Assembly (NCBI GenBank): GCA_905215445.1
Contig: CAJMPZ010000012.1
Span: forward strand, 1-45,535
DNA: 45,535 bases
From: an uncultured bacterium
GTDB taxonomy: Bacteria > Actinomycetota > Coriobacteriia > Coriobacteriales > Coriobacteriaceae
Reading direction: 5' to 3'
The notes under the pieces are model-generated. The model saw only the letters and a program-made list of their open reading frames with translations, had not been told where the DNA came from and ran no database searches. Each line of letters opens with the position of its first letter. Positions within the stretch are counted from its first letter, which is position 1. A program made the position numbers and the translations under genes. Shown one piece after another: positions 22,612 through 30,190 of the stretch.

Positions 22612-23421
22612 CTATTCGGTGAGCTCGGGGCCCTCGCCGGGCACGTATGCCTCGGCGCCCTCGACGCGGTTGATTTGAATAGTTCCAAAGATCTCGTCCT
22701 GGCTCAGTGTAAGAGAGCCGCGCTTGGCGAGCTCGAGCATGGCCAGGAAGGTGACGACAAGCTGTTCGGTGGTGGCATCGCCGTCCAACAGCTCGCGGAA
22801 GGTGCAGGTTTGGTGAGCCATGGTAAAGCGATCGACCGAGGCCACCGTCAGGTCGAGCGGCACGCGATGCGGTGCCACGTGCTCGGCTTCCAGCAGGAAA
22901 GTCTGGCGCTTGCCGTCCAGGTCGGCGCAGATGACGGCGAGGCCGCGCAGGGTAATGCCGGCCAGGTAGTCGGGCATAAGGCCCAAGAACTCGGGGTCGG
23001 GGCCGGCCACGCGCGGATGCATGCGGCTTTCGGCCTGCATGCGGGCGCCAAGGGCTGCCGCCGCGCCCTTAAACTGCTTGTAGGCAATCAGGCGCTGGAT
23101 CAGGACCTCGCGTAGGGCGTCGCCGTCGAGCGCGCTGAGTTCCTCGAGGTCATCGTCGTCATCGTCATCGTCGTCTGTCTTGCGCGGGGCCTCCTGGGGC
23201 ACCAGCGAGGCGGCCTTGATGTCCAAAAGAGTTGCCGCGACCAGCAGAAAGTCGCTCGCCACGTCCAGGTCCAGCGCCTCGATGCGCTCCACCTCGGCAA
23301 GGTACTGCTCGGCCACCTCGCTGATGGAGATGGCGCCGATATCTACTTTTTGTCGGGTTACCAGCTGCAGCAGCAGGTCGAAAGGTCCGCTGTAGACCTG
23401 CGTCGACACGCGATACGACAT
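22612..23421 (-). CDS. scpA: Segregation and condensation protein A (kleisin)
   Basis: 269 aa. Kleisin that bridges SMC heads. N-terminal SGPFDLLLQLVTRQKVDIGAI is the typical start of ScpA, followed by EVAEQYLAEV and a D-rich run (nine Asp in the linker near residue 85-95). The C-terminal winged helix has LLDGDATTEQLVVTFLAMLELAKRGSLTLSQDEIF. The ATG is preceded by AAAGGAGG. It lies 84 nt from the M50 protease gene and 11 nt from scpB. Confidence 0.95.
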   Translation of the reverse strand: MSYRVSTQVYSGPFDLLLQLVTRQKVDIGAISISEVAEQYLAEVERIEALDLDVASDFLLVAATLLDIKAASLVPQEAPRKTDDDDDDDDDLEELSALDGDALREVLIQRLIAYKQFKGAAAALGARMQAESRMHPRVAGPDPEFLGLMPDYLAGITLRGLAVICADLDGKRQTFLLEAEHVAPHRVPLDLTVASVDRFTMAHQTCTFRELLDGDATTEQLVVTFLAMLELAKRGSLTLSQDEIFGTIQINRVEGAEAYVPGEGPELTE

Positions 23422-23505
23422 CTTCGACCTCCTTTGACGGCGCCTTCGCGGCGCGGTTTGGGTGCATGTTACGACCGTTTTGCACGGTCGACCTGTAAGT
23501 TTACC

Positions 23506-24189
23506 TTAGATGCCGGCGATTGCGAAGTTGAGCAGCTGCTCAGCAAGTGGATACACGGTAACGTCGAAATAGCGGCCAATCACGTCGAGTCCTGTCCACA
23601 TGGGCAGCAGGTACAGCACGATGATAAGGATCGGCATGGCGTATTGCTGCAGGCGGTAGTAGTTGGCGAGCGCCTTGCCTTTGAGGAACGGCACGATGAT
23701 CGACGAGCCGTCGAGCGGCGGGATCGGGATGAGGTTAAAAAACGCGAGTGACAGGTTGACCACGATAAACGTGGCGCCGAAGTTCATGATCTGTGACGCC
23801 GTGGCAAAGGACATGCCGGTATAGAGGCTGCCATATGCCGCGTGCATGAGGGCGGCCGCGAGGCACGCGAGTGCGATGTTCGACGCGGGGCCGGCCACGC
23901 TCACCAGGACCTCGTCGCGTTTGGGGTGCTTGAGGTTGTTGAGGTAGACGGGCACGGGTTTGGCGAAGGCGAATACCGGGCCGCCGGCCGCGAGCATGAG
24001 CAGCGGCAGGATGATGGTGCCAAACAGGTCGATATGGTTAAGCGGGTTGAGCGACACGCGGCCGCGCGAACGGGCCGTTTTGTCGCCGAGCGCCCAGGCC
24101 GCGGCGGCGTGTGCGCTCTCGTGGATCACGATGCCCACGATGACGGCAACGGCGCTGGCGAGCAGGTTCATGAGGTAGCTGCTGGACAT
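23506..24189 (-). CDS. Site-2 protease-like M50 family membrane metalloprotease
   Basis: 227 aa with about five membrane segments. The zinc-site HESAH is at residues ~24-28 (HExxH type). The second motif NLIPIPPLDGS is in the C-terminal half, with the Asp that completes metal binding. GRVSLNPLNHIDLFGT is also characteristic of this short M50 branch (the YwhC/Rv-like group), which often sits next to scpA. Substrate unknown. The start at 24189 is 9 nt after the 98-aa membrane protein. Confidence 0.92.
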   Translation of the reverse strand: MSSSYLMNLLASAVAVIVGIVIHESAHAAAAWALGDKTARSRGRVSLNPLNHIDLFGTIILPLLMLAAGGPVFAFAKPVPVYLNNLKHPKRDEVLVSVAGPASNIALACLAAALMHAAYGSLYTGMSFATASQIMNFGATFIVVNLSLAFFNLIPIPPLDGSSIIVPFLKGKALANYYRLQQYAMPILIIVLYLLPMWTGLDVIGRYFDVTVYPLAEQLLNFAIAGI

Positions 24190-24198
24190 GGCGCTCCC

Positions 24199-24495
24199 CT
24201 AGCGGACGCGACGCGAGGCGCGCGTGAGCAGGTAATCGGCCACAAACAAAATGACGGCCACGATAGCGTAATCCAGGCGGAACACACCGCCAAAGGGCGA
24301 CGTGATGACGCCATAGCCGGCGATGGCGCTTGGCAGTGCGCGTGAAAGCTCAACGACGAAGCCCACAATCTGCAGCTTGGCAGTGAGGCCGCTAAAGCAC
24401 AGCAGCACGGTCATCGCGCTCATAAAGATGCCGCAGATGCGACAAGCAATGGCGATGATGCTCATCGCCACGGCAGCGGCCTTACGAGAATTCAC
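24199..24495 (-). CDS. Small membrane protein, 98 aa
   Basis: A GTG start at 24495 (VNSRKAAAVAMS) is suggested by AGGAGA about 8 nt upstream; longer frames are inside the ABC-F gene. It overlaps the ABC-F gene end by 14 nt. Three hydrophobic stretches can be seen: MSIIAIACRICGIFMSAMTVLL, a middle LQIVGFVVELS region and LDYAIVAVILFVADYLL, with a basic C-terminus (TRASRRVR). Family not recognised. It sits 9 nt before the M50 protease and is probably cotranscribed. Confidence 0.6.
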   Translation of the reverse strand: MNSRKAAAVAMSIIAIACRICGIFMSAMTVLLCFSGLTAKLQIVGFVVELSRALPSAIAGYGVITSPFGGVFRLDYAIVAVILFVADYLLTRASRRVR

Positions 24496-26515
24496 GCGCG
24501 GTCTCCTCTTCGATTTGGGTGGAAAGCTCCAGCCATTCGTCCTCGAGCTTGGGCAGCTCTTGCTTAAGCCCGTTATATTCCCCCAGCGCGGCGTTGAACT
24601 TGTCTTGATCGGCATAAAGCTCTTCGCTCGCCATCAATTCCATAAGCTCGTCATAGCGGGCGCGCTTTTTGTCGAGCTCCGTCTCGATCTTCTTGAGCTG
24701 GTTACGCACGCCCTTGAGCTTTTTGTTGAGCGCAGCGCGGGCTTGGGCCTCGGCGCGCTTTTGCTCCTTGGTCTTTTTGCCCTCGGCAGGCTTGGGGGCG
24801 GCGACGGGGGTGTCGGCCTGGGCGGCGCTGGCCTTGGCGGACTTGGTCGTGGCCGGCGCGCTCTCCGTGGACGCCTCGGCGGCGGCGCGGGCTGCGAGGT
24901 CCTCGCGCTTGTAGAGGTAGTAGTCGTAATCGCCGTCGTAGACCGTGACTTTGCCGTCGCGGATATCGATGACGCGGTTGGCCACGGCGCGCACCAGGTG
25001 CTCGTCGTGGCTGATCAGCACGATGGTGCCGGGGAAGTTTTGCAGGGCGTTCTCGAGCATGTCCACCGAGTCGATGTCTAGGTGGTTGGTGGGCTCGTCC
25101 AGGCACAGGAGCGCCTCGGGTGCTACGAGCATCTTGGCGAGCGCCAGACGCGCCTTTTCGCCGCCGGAGAGGACGCGAACCTGCTTTTCGATTGCGTCGT
25201 TGTCGCTAAACAGGAAGGCGCCCAGCAGGCTGCGCTGCTGCGGCACGGTCCACTTGGGCGTGACGGTGTCAATCTCTTGCAGGACGGTATTGGACTCGGT
25301 CATGCCCTCGAGTGCGTGCTGGGCGTAGTAGGCTACGCCTACGTTGGTGCCCAGGTCCCGGGTGCCGGTGGTGGGCGGCTCCAGTCCGGCGATGATCTTC
25401 ATGAGCGTGGACTTGCCGGCGCCGTTGGGGCCGACGAGCGCCACGTGCTCGCCGCGGTAGAGCTTGAGGTCGATATCGCTGTAGATGTGTTTGTTGCCGT
25501 AGGACTTGGAGACGCCCTCCAGGCCCACGACCATATCGCCGGAGCGCGGTGGGTCAGGGAACTTAAAGTCGATGTGCTTGTGGCCCTCGGGTAGGATGAC
25601 AAGCTCCTTTTTGATCTGCTCGATCTTGCGGATGCGCTCCTGGGCCTGGGCTGCCTTGGTGGGCTTGTAGCGGAACTTGTCGACGAAGACCTGCATGTGG
25701 GCGATGTCGCGCTCCTGGGCGGCGCGCTTGGCGCGCATCTGCTCAAGGTTGTCCTCGCGCTGCTTGAGGTAGCTGCTGTAGTTGCCGGTGTAAGTGGTCA
25801 CGCGACGATTTTCGAGTGCGGCGACGTGGTCGACGCAAGCGTCCATGAAGGCGCGGTCGTGGCTGACGATGAGGACGGCGCCGTCATAGTTGGCTATAAA
25901 GCCGCGCAGCCACTGGACGCTTTCGAGGTCCAGGTGGTTAGTGGGCTCGTCCAGAAGCAGCAGGTCGGGATGGCGCAGGAAGAGCTTGGCGAGCGCGATG
26001 CGCATCTGCCAGCCGCCCGAGAACTCGGAGCACGGGCGCTCAAAGTCGGTGACCTTAAAGCCAAGGCCGGACAGGATCTTGCGGGCGTTGCTCTCGAGCT
26101 CGTAGCCGCCCAGGTGCTCAAAGCGGTCCTGGACCTGGCCGTACTCGTTAAGGAGCGCGTCAACGTCCTTGCCCTGTTCGGAGAGCTCAGTGATCTGGGC
26201 CTGCAGCTCGTTGGCGCGCTCGCCCATGCGGCGGATTTCCTTGGCGGCGGCCATGACCTCAGCGAGGATGGTGGTGTCCTTTTGTTCCAGATTAGTTTCC
26301 TGCTCTAGGTAGCCCACCTGGCAGTCCTTTGCGTACTGGACCTGGCCGGAGTCGGGACTGTCGATGCCCATGATGATTTTGAGCATGGTGGTTTTGCCGG
26401 CGCCGTTGGGGCCCACGAGCGCGAAGCGCTCGCCGGGGTTGATCTGGAAGGACGCGCCGCTAAAGAGGACGCGTGCGCCGAAGCTTTTTTCGATCTTGTC
26501 GACCAGGAGGATCAT
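24482..26515 (-). CDS. ABC-F family ATPase (translation factor type)
   Basis: 677 aa, soluble tandem ATPase with no membrane domain. ATG at 26515 (MILLVDKIEKSFG) has AAAGGCGG upstream. The first ATPase has GPNGAGKTT, a divergent signature EFSGGWQMRIAL and LLLLDEPTNHLDLES. The second has GPNGAGKST, LSGGEKARLAL and LCLDEPTNHLDIDS. A charged linker sits between, and a Lys/Ala-rich helical C-terminal extension (from KEQKRAEAQARAAL) ends the protein. ABC-F proteins bind the ribosomal E site and either help stalled translation or protect against antibiotics; nothing here distinguishes the two. A terminator-flanked tRNA lies just upstream. Confidence 0.93.
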   Translation of the reverse strand: MILLVDKIEKSFGARVLFSGASFQINPGERFALVGPNGAGKTTMLKIIMGIDSPDSGQVQYAKDCQVGYLEQETNLEQKDTTILAEVMAAAKEIRRMGERANELQAQITELSEQGKDVDALLNEYGQVQDRFEHLGGYELESNARKILSGLGFKVTDFERPCSEFSGGWQMRIALAKLFLRHPDLLLLDEPTNHLDLESVQWLRGFIANYDGAVLIVSHDRAFMDACVDHVAALENRRVTTYTGNYSSYLKQREDNLEQMRAKRAAQERDIAHMQVFVDKFRYKPTKAAQAQERIRKIEQIKKELVILPEGHKHIDFKFPDPPRSGDMVVGLEGVSKSYGNKHIYSDIDLKLYRGEHVALVGPNGAGKSTLMKIIAGLEPPTTGTRDLGTNVGVAYYAQHALEGMTESNTVLQEIDTVTPKWTVPQQRSLLGAFLFSDNDAIEKQVRVLSGGEKARLALAKMLVAPEALLCLDEPTNHLDIDSVDMLENALQNFPGTIVLISHDEHLVRAVANRVIDIRDGKVTVYDGDYDYYLYKREDLAARAAAEASTESAPATTKSAKASAAQADTPVAAPKPAEGKKTKEQKRAEAQARAALNKKLKGVRNQLKKIETELDKKRARYDELMELMASEELYADQDKFNAALGEYNGLKQELPKLEDEWLELSTQIEEETAREFS

Positions 26516-26546
26516 GGTGCCGCCTTTGACCTTGTGTGCCAATATG

Positions 26547-26575
26547 AAAAAAGGCCCCAACTTGCGTTGGAGCCT
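26547..26575 (-). terminator. Terminator after tRNA-Ala, copy 1
   Basis: Minus strand GGCTCCAACGC..GTTGGGGCC stem followed by six T. It lies between the tRNA and the ABC-F start, so tRNA transcription should mostly end before abcF. Confidence 0.85.
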
Positions 26576-26590
26576 CATTCAATGCTCGGG

Positions 26591-26663
26591 TGGAGACGAG
26601 GGGGATCGAACCCCTGACCTCTTGACTGCCAGTCAAGCGCTCTCCCAGCTGAGCTACGCCCCC
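26591..26663 (-). tRNA. tRNA-Ala (anticodon GGC), copy 1
   Basis: Complete cloverleaf: acceptor GGGGGCG with CGTCTCC (G-U pairs), D arm GCTC..GAGC, anticodon stem CTTGA/TCAAG with loop CTGGCAG, T arm AGGGG-TTCGATC-CCCCT, discriminator A then CC. Sequence is identical to the copy at 27127-27199. Confidence 0.95.
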
Positions 26664-26675
26664 GTGCGAAGAAGT

Positions 26676-26704
26676 ACTATACGGGAACTCGGACCACGAT
26701 GCAA
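26676..26704 (-). promoter_or_regulatory. Promoter of tRNA-Ala copy 1
   Basis: Minus strand TTGCAT, 17 nt, TATAGT. The same hexamers and spacing occur before copy 2, with changes only in the spacer. Confidence 0.6.
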
Positions 26705-26811
26705 GGACAATTTTGGAAAAACTTTCCGGGGGCGGCGGCATCGCAGGCAGCCGACCGAGGGCGCCCGGAAATGAGCAAGCAGGCTATTTGCAAGTGAAAA
26801 CTAATGCCATG

Positions 26812-26842
26812 AAAAAACAGGCCAGACATATTGCCTGACCTG
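26812..26842 (-). terminator. Terminator after the CAT-anticodon tRNA
   Basis: Minus strand CAGGTCAGGCA / TGTCTGGCCTG stem (one G-U pair) followed by six T, 13 nt after the tRNA 3' end. Confidence 0.9.
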
Positions 26843-26855
26843 TTGAAAAACCTGG

Positions 26856-26928
26856 TGGGCCCTCCGGGATTCGAACCCAGAACCCAGGGATTATGAGTCC
26901 CCTGCGCTAACCGTTGCGCCAAGAGCCC
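26856..26928 (-). tRNA. tRNA with CAT anticodon (Ile2 or elongator Met)
   Basis: Cloverleaf with acceptor GGGCTCT/AGGGCCC, D arm GCGC..GCGC, anticodon stem GGGGA/TCCCT with loop CTCATAA (CAT), T arm CTGGG-TTCGAAT-CCCGG and discriminator A. GACTCATAATC resembles tRNA-Ile2, whose C34 is changed to lysidine, but a Met elongator cannot be excluded by eye. It does not look like an initiator (no run of three G-C pairs flanking the anticodon loop). Confidence 0.9.
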
Positions 26929-27082
26929 TTATAAAGTGGCGCCTGCAGTTGGGGTGGCAGAACAGCCTCCAACGCTTTGAACCACGATGTGAAATACTAC
27001 CATGCGCGCGGCACCCGTTCAACGCACGATCTTGTCGACCAGGAGGATCATGGTGCCGCCTTTGACCTTGTGTTCCTATATG

Positions 27083-27111
27083 AAAAAAGGCCCCAACTTG
27101 CGTTGGAGCCT
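27083..27111 (-). terminator. Terminator after tRNA-Ala, copy 2
   Basis: Same stem and T-run as at 26547-26575. Confidence 0.85.
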
Positions 27112-27126
27112 CATTCAATGCTCGGG

Positions 27127-27199
27127 TGGAGACGAGGGGGATCGAACCCCTGACCTCTTGACTGCCAGTCAAGCGCTCTCCCAGCTGAGCTACGCCCCC
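27127..27199 (-). tRNA. tRNA-Ala (anticodon GGC), copy 2
   Basis: Identical cloverleaf to copy 1, within the duplicated segment, with its own promoter and terminator, so it should be functional. Confidence 0.95.
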
Positions 27200-27211
27200 G
27201 TGCGAAGAAGT

Positions 27212-27240
27212 ACTATACGGGAACTCGGACGGCGATGCAA
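27212..27240 (-). promoter_or_regulatory. Promoter of tRNA-Ala copy 2
   Basis: Minus strand TTGCAT, 17 nt, TATAGT, as for copy 1. Confidence 0.6.
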
Positions 27241-27389
27241 GGGCATTTTTGGAAAAACTTTTCGGGGGGCGCGGGCGCCGGAGTCCCGCGGGGCCGCGAC
27301 GGCGGAGACCAGCGCCCGCGGGGCCGATGCGGGCGCGCGGCGGCAGCGCCGCCCGCCTATCAGGCTCCACTCCGGTCGCCCCGGGATCC

Positions 27390-27553
27390 CCGCCACGAAA
27401 CCGGCCCATCTACTACGTTTGGCCGGCATCCCCCGACCATGGCGTCTCGGGCAAGAATAAAACCGCAGGTAGACGCCCTGCGGTTTTCACGAAATACGGG
27501 GTATGGTCGAGGGGTCGGGGTTAAACGTAGTAGATGGGCCGGTTTCGTGGCGG
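27390..27553. repeat. 164-bp nested palindromic element with perfect 31-bp ends
   Basis: 31 nt at 27390-27420 recur in exact reverse complement at 27523-27553. Inside, CCCCGACCAT partly pairs with ATGGTCGAGGGG, and at the centre AAAACCGCAGG/CCTGCGGTTTT (27459-27487) forms an 11-bp hairpin flanked by A and T runs, i.e. a bidirectional terminator. The whole could fold into one long imperfect stem. It could be a MITE-like or repetitive extragenic element. No target duplication was obvious. The GC-rich flank at 27551-27590 repeats 26733-26772. There is no gene between 27241 and 27605. Confidence 0.75.
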
Positions 27554-27605
27554 CGGCATCGCAGGCAGCCGACCGAGGGCGCCCGGAAGTGAGTAGGGCA
27601 CCCGT

Positions 27606-28763
27606 CTAACGACCGATTTCCAGCCAGTTGCACAGTACGTTGGCTCGTAACTCCATTTCCGTCGTCTTTTGCGCCTTAGTTTTGCATCTATAGCGTAATT
27701 CCAAGCGCGAGCAAAGACTTCTCACGATCGCATTAAGCTGCTCGGTATCGTTAAGCATGTCGTGCGTAACCAGGAGGACGTCATACCCCATACTTTGCAG
27801 CGCTGTCATGCGTTTGGCATCGTGGTCCAGCACGGCGTCTGATCCGTGGATGACCTCCCCCTGAATCTCCACGATGCCTGCTTTCATTATTGTTGGATTT
27901 ACGATCACGATATCCCCGTAGCAGACTCTTTGCCCTGCAATGCTCTGCGCCGATGCGGTAAGCGGCGTAAGGTCGTTAACGTAAACGCTTCGAAAGCCGG
28001 CACCGCCGCGAGAGCGAGGAAGCGACAGCAAAAAAATTCCTGCAACTTCAAGCGGAGAAGCTGCTATACCTGTCACCAGCTGCGCGGCGTTGTAAAACTT
28101 TGTACCCCACTTTCGTCTTTTCATCTTACTGGCGTACTCATGAAGCTCGTGTAATTCGATGAGCGGCTTCCTCATCCAGAGCGAAGTGCCCTTTAGCCTT
28201 GTGACCTCCTTCGTTTTCTTTTGTCCGTTGGGCTCCTTCGTATTTACCTGTTCTTTGACTTTTATGCGCGCATAAACGCGTTTCCATTGTGGTTCGTCTT
28301 GGCTTTCATCGAAGTCAAAGAGGGATTCGGTGGTTGCATTCTCGGCAGCCTCATTGGCTTTGTCTAGTTCCGCTTCTACTGTTACCGTGGGCTCAAAGAC
28401 TGAGAACCATCCGCAGAATTCGTACATGGCAAGGACAAGATCGGTTGGAGATACAAAGCGCGCCATGGTAAATAGCGTCGCAAGTGGATTGGTAACCCTA
28501 AAGCTCATCGCGGTTTCCAGCGTGCAATTTACCTCCGAAGCATCATCACAGTGGATTGTTGTCCGTAATCCCGAATGGTAATTAACGCCACCGGGCACTG
28601 TTGTGGTAATAATCGGGGTCTTGAGGATGTCGACTACAAAGGGCGATTGAGATAGGGCCCGCCAGCCGTCTTCTGGGCTTGGCAGTCTCGGGTAGAGGTC
28701 GCGCACCTGCGGTGGGCAGCGCCAGTAGCGGAAAGCGGTGTTTGCGCAGACGATTTCGTCCAT
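27606..28763 (-). CDS. Protein with C-terminal PD-(D/E)XK-like (DUF559/Vsr-like) region
   Basis: ATG at 28763 (MDEIVCANTAFRYW) is preferred because GGGGAGG lies a few nt upstream; longer frames run into non-coding DNA. The 385 aa have an N-terminal helical region (FRYWRCPPQVRDLYP), a Lys-rich central stretch (KVKEQVNTKEPNGQKKTKEV) and a C-terminal part with KAGIVEIQGEVIH, a DHDAKRM motif and GYDVLLVTHDML. E-x-Q plus D-x2-KR-x9-GY.V..VT is the pattern of the DUF559/Vsr nuclease-like fold often found in Actinobacteria. No methylase partner is nearby. Function inferred only at fold level. Confidence 0.6.
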   Translation of the reverse strand: MDEIVCANTAFRYWRCPPQVRDLYPRLPSPEDGWRALSQSPFVVDILKTPIITTTVPGGVNYHSGLRTTIHCDDASEVNCTLETAMSFRVTNPLATLFTMARFVSPTDLVLAMYEFCGWFSVFEPTVTVEAELDKANEAAENATTESLFDFDESQDEPQWKRVYARIKVKEQVNTKEPNGQKKTKEVTRLKGTSLWMRKPLIELHELHEYASKMKRRKWGTKFYNAAQLVTGIAASPLEVAGIFLLSLPRSRGGAGFRSVYVNDLTPLTASAQSIAGQRVCYGDIVIVNPTIMKAGIVEIQGEVIHGSDAVLDHDAKRMTALQSMGYDVLLVTHDMLNDTEQLNAIVRSLCSRLELRYRCKTKAQKTTEMELRANVLCNWLEIGR

Positions 28764-28774
28764 ATGGGCCTCCC

Positions 28775-28984
28775 CTAGCTTTGGCTGCGTGCCGTTATGT
28801 TTGCAGGTAGACCGATTATCAATGGCGGCATCATGCGGGTAAGTACCGGAAGCTGACCAAATGCTGACCAATAGCTTGACGCATTGCGCCTAAAGATCGC
28901 CGCGTGGCACAAATCTGCTGGCAGGCGTTCTGGGGTCGTGGTCCCTATCTCCACATTTGTGCGTGAATCCCATGGCAAATTCAA
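28775..28984 (-). CDS. Possible 69-aa protein, weak
   Basis: A TTG-started frame (MNLPWDSRTNVEIG...) ends at TAG 11 nt before the next ATG, in a stretch otherwise lacking genes. It has no clear ribosome site and no recognisable family. It may be non-coding. Confidence 0.2.
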   Translation of the reverse strand: MNLPWDSRTNVEIGTTTPERLPADLCHAAIFRRNASSYWSAFGQLPVLTRMMPPLIIGLPANITARSQS

Positions 28985-29100
28985 TGAAAGATCGCATGAG
29001 CTTTATGCAAAACGCGCGATGACGTCAGCACATGAGAGATCAGCTAGAAACGCGTTTAAATTTTTCGATTCGATTTTGGTGTCACCCTTGGTGTCAAAAA
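28985..29100. other. Non-coding stretch before tRNA-Val
   Basis: Nothing coding is supported. Near its end TTGGTGTCA occurs twice in direct orientation (29076-29084 and 29088-29096), separated by CCC. Confidence 0.4.
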
Positions 29101-29101
29101 G

Positions 29102-29132
29102 AAAAAAGGCCAGAGACTTAACATCTCTGACC
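29102..29132 (-). terminator. Terminator after tRNA-Val
   Basis: Minus strand GGTCAGAGA/TCTCTGGCC stem (one G-U pair) followed by six T. Confidence 0.88.
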
Positions 29133-29146
29133 TGTTCTTTAGATGG

Positions 29147-29218
29147 TGGGCGATACAAGATTCGAACTTGTGACCCCATCCGTGTGAAGGATATGCTCTA
29201 CCCCTGAGCCAATCGCCC
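29147..29218 (-). tRNA. tRNA-Val (anticodon CAC)
   Basis: Cloverleaf with acceptor GGGCGAT/ATCGCCC, D arm GCTC..GAGC, anticodon stem TATCC/GGATG, loop TTCACAC, T arm ACAAG-TTCGAAT-CTTGT, discriminator A. A possible TTGGTA/TAGTAT promoter with 18-nt spacing lies upstream at about 29235-29265. Confidence 0.93.
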
Positions 29219-29356
29219 GTCGCCTTCCGGCAAAAGAGATACTATCATAGCCGCGCGTGGTTTACCAAGAACTTTTTGCCCTCGATTGTAAATTCGTGAG
29301 AGCAAACCGCGCAACCGCAATCAGGGTACGCGACAAACCACCAGTTCAACAGCCCT

Positions 29357-30145
29357 TTATCGCTTGATCCACGAAGTCTCAGGGCGGCAGATGAGTCGCG
29401 CGTTGTTGTAGGCCATGTCGAGCGTGAGGCAGGTGCGCGCGGCGTAGAAACCGTCCTCGCGCTGGATGGTCAGCGCCAGCTCGGGCTTGTCGCCGGTTAG
29501 GCACAGCGGCAAGAGCAGCTGGATCCGGCCGCCGTAGAACTGCGGCACGGCGAGCGTGTAGTTGGCTGCGGCGCGGCGGGCGGCCTCGACGACGGCACGC
29601 TCAAAGGCACGGCGCAGCAGCAGTGAGTTGTCCTCCCCCATCAGGCTGGCAGGAATGCGCGTCAGGTTCTCCTCGTCGCCCAGAATATGGTCGATGTTGG
29701 AGCGGATGGGAAGGCGGTAGTCAAAGACCAGCTCGGAAGGGTCCTCGGCAAAGCGCACGCGGCACGGCAAGTACTCAAACGAGACCAGCATGGGGTCGCT
29801 CTCCTTAAAGAAGCCCTTCAAAAACCAGCGCTGGCGCGCGTCGGGCTTGGTGTTGGGCTCAAACAGACCGTAGATGGTCTCGTAGCGGCGCGTGTACAGG
29901 CCGGTGTTGAACAGGCAGCGGTCATCGTCGAACACCAGCGGCAAGTTGGACGGGGCGGTCTGGTCCACGTCGCGCTCGGTCAGGAACACCGCGCGGCTAA
30001 ACGAAAACGACAGGTAGTTTTTGAGGATGCGATTGCCGGGACCCCAGTCCTCGGGGTCGGCGAGGTCGACCAAGCGGTCGTAGCAGGGCTCGGGGCAAAA
30101 CGCGAAGTCGTACACATTGCTGCACAGAGTGCTGGGGATCTCCAT
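29357..30145 (-). CDS. DUF3825 family protein
   Basis: The frame begins at TTG 30160; the ATG at 30145 (MEIPSTLCSNVYDFAF) is preferred, although no strong ribosome site precedes either. The ~262 aa match the DUF3825 pattern I remember: FCPEPCYDRLVDLADPEDWG, ILKNYLSFSFSRA, FNTGLYTRRYETIYGLFEPN, VFDYRLPIRSNIDHIL, ANYTLAVPQFYGGRIQLLLP and a terminal YNNARLICRPETSWI. The domain is sometimes fused to RNA-binding OST-HTH modules in other bacteria, which hints at RNA biology, but this is a standalone copy. It is not linked in an operon to the Fic unit upstream. Confidence 0.75.
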   Translation of the reverse strand: MEIPSTLCSNVYDFAFCPEPCYDRLVDLADPEDWGPGNRILKNYLSFSFSRAVFLTERDVDQTAPSNLPLVFDDDRCLFNTGLYTRRYETIYGLFEPNTKPDARQRWFLKGFFKESDPMLVSFEYLPCRVRFAEDPSELVFDYRLPIRSNIDHILGDEENLTRIPASLMGEDNSLLLRRAFERAVVEAARRAAANYTLAVPQFYGGRIQLLLPLCLTGDKPELALTIQREDGFYAARTCLTLDMAYNNARLICRPETSWIKR

Positions 30146-30190
30146 GTGGTGTCCAATCAATTCATTAACCGGCGTGCGGATGCTTAGATT

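Larger units (their letters stand above)
27027..27256. repeat. Direct duplication of tRNA-Ala with the 5' end of the ABC-F gene
   Basis: About 230 bp nearly identical to 26491-26720. It copies the first eight codons of the ABC-F gene (MILLVDKI), the intergenic terminator, the tRNA and its promoter. The left edge cuts the ABC-F coding sequence abruptly, leaving a useless gene stub. The two copies differ at a handful of positions outside the tRNA. Confidence 0.85.

Noticed and set aside
24840..24900. Ala/Lys-rich stretch near the ABC-F C-terminus as a frameshift
   Set aside because: Low-complexity charged C-terminal extensions are normal for ABC-F proteins and the frame is continuous.
26364..27609. 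Frames across the tRNA patch containing GDRTPDLLTASQAL and similar strings
   Set aside because: They are translations of tRNA-Ala antisense and of the inverted-repeat element.
28850..29100. Short direct repeats (GCTGACCAA, TTGGTGTCA) next to tRNA-Val as integration sites
   Set aside because: No integrase and no matching repeat at another border were found, so an attachment site cannot be supported.
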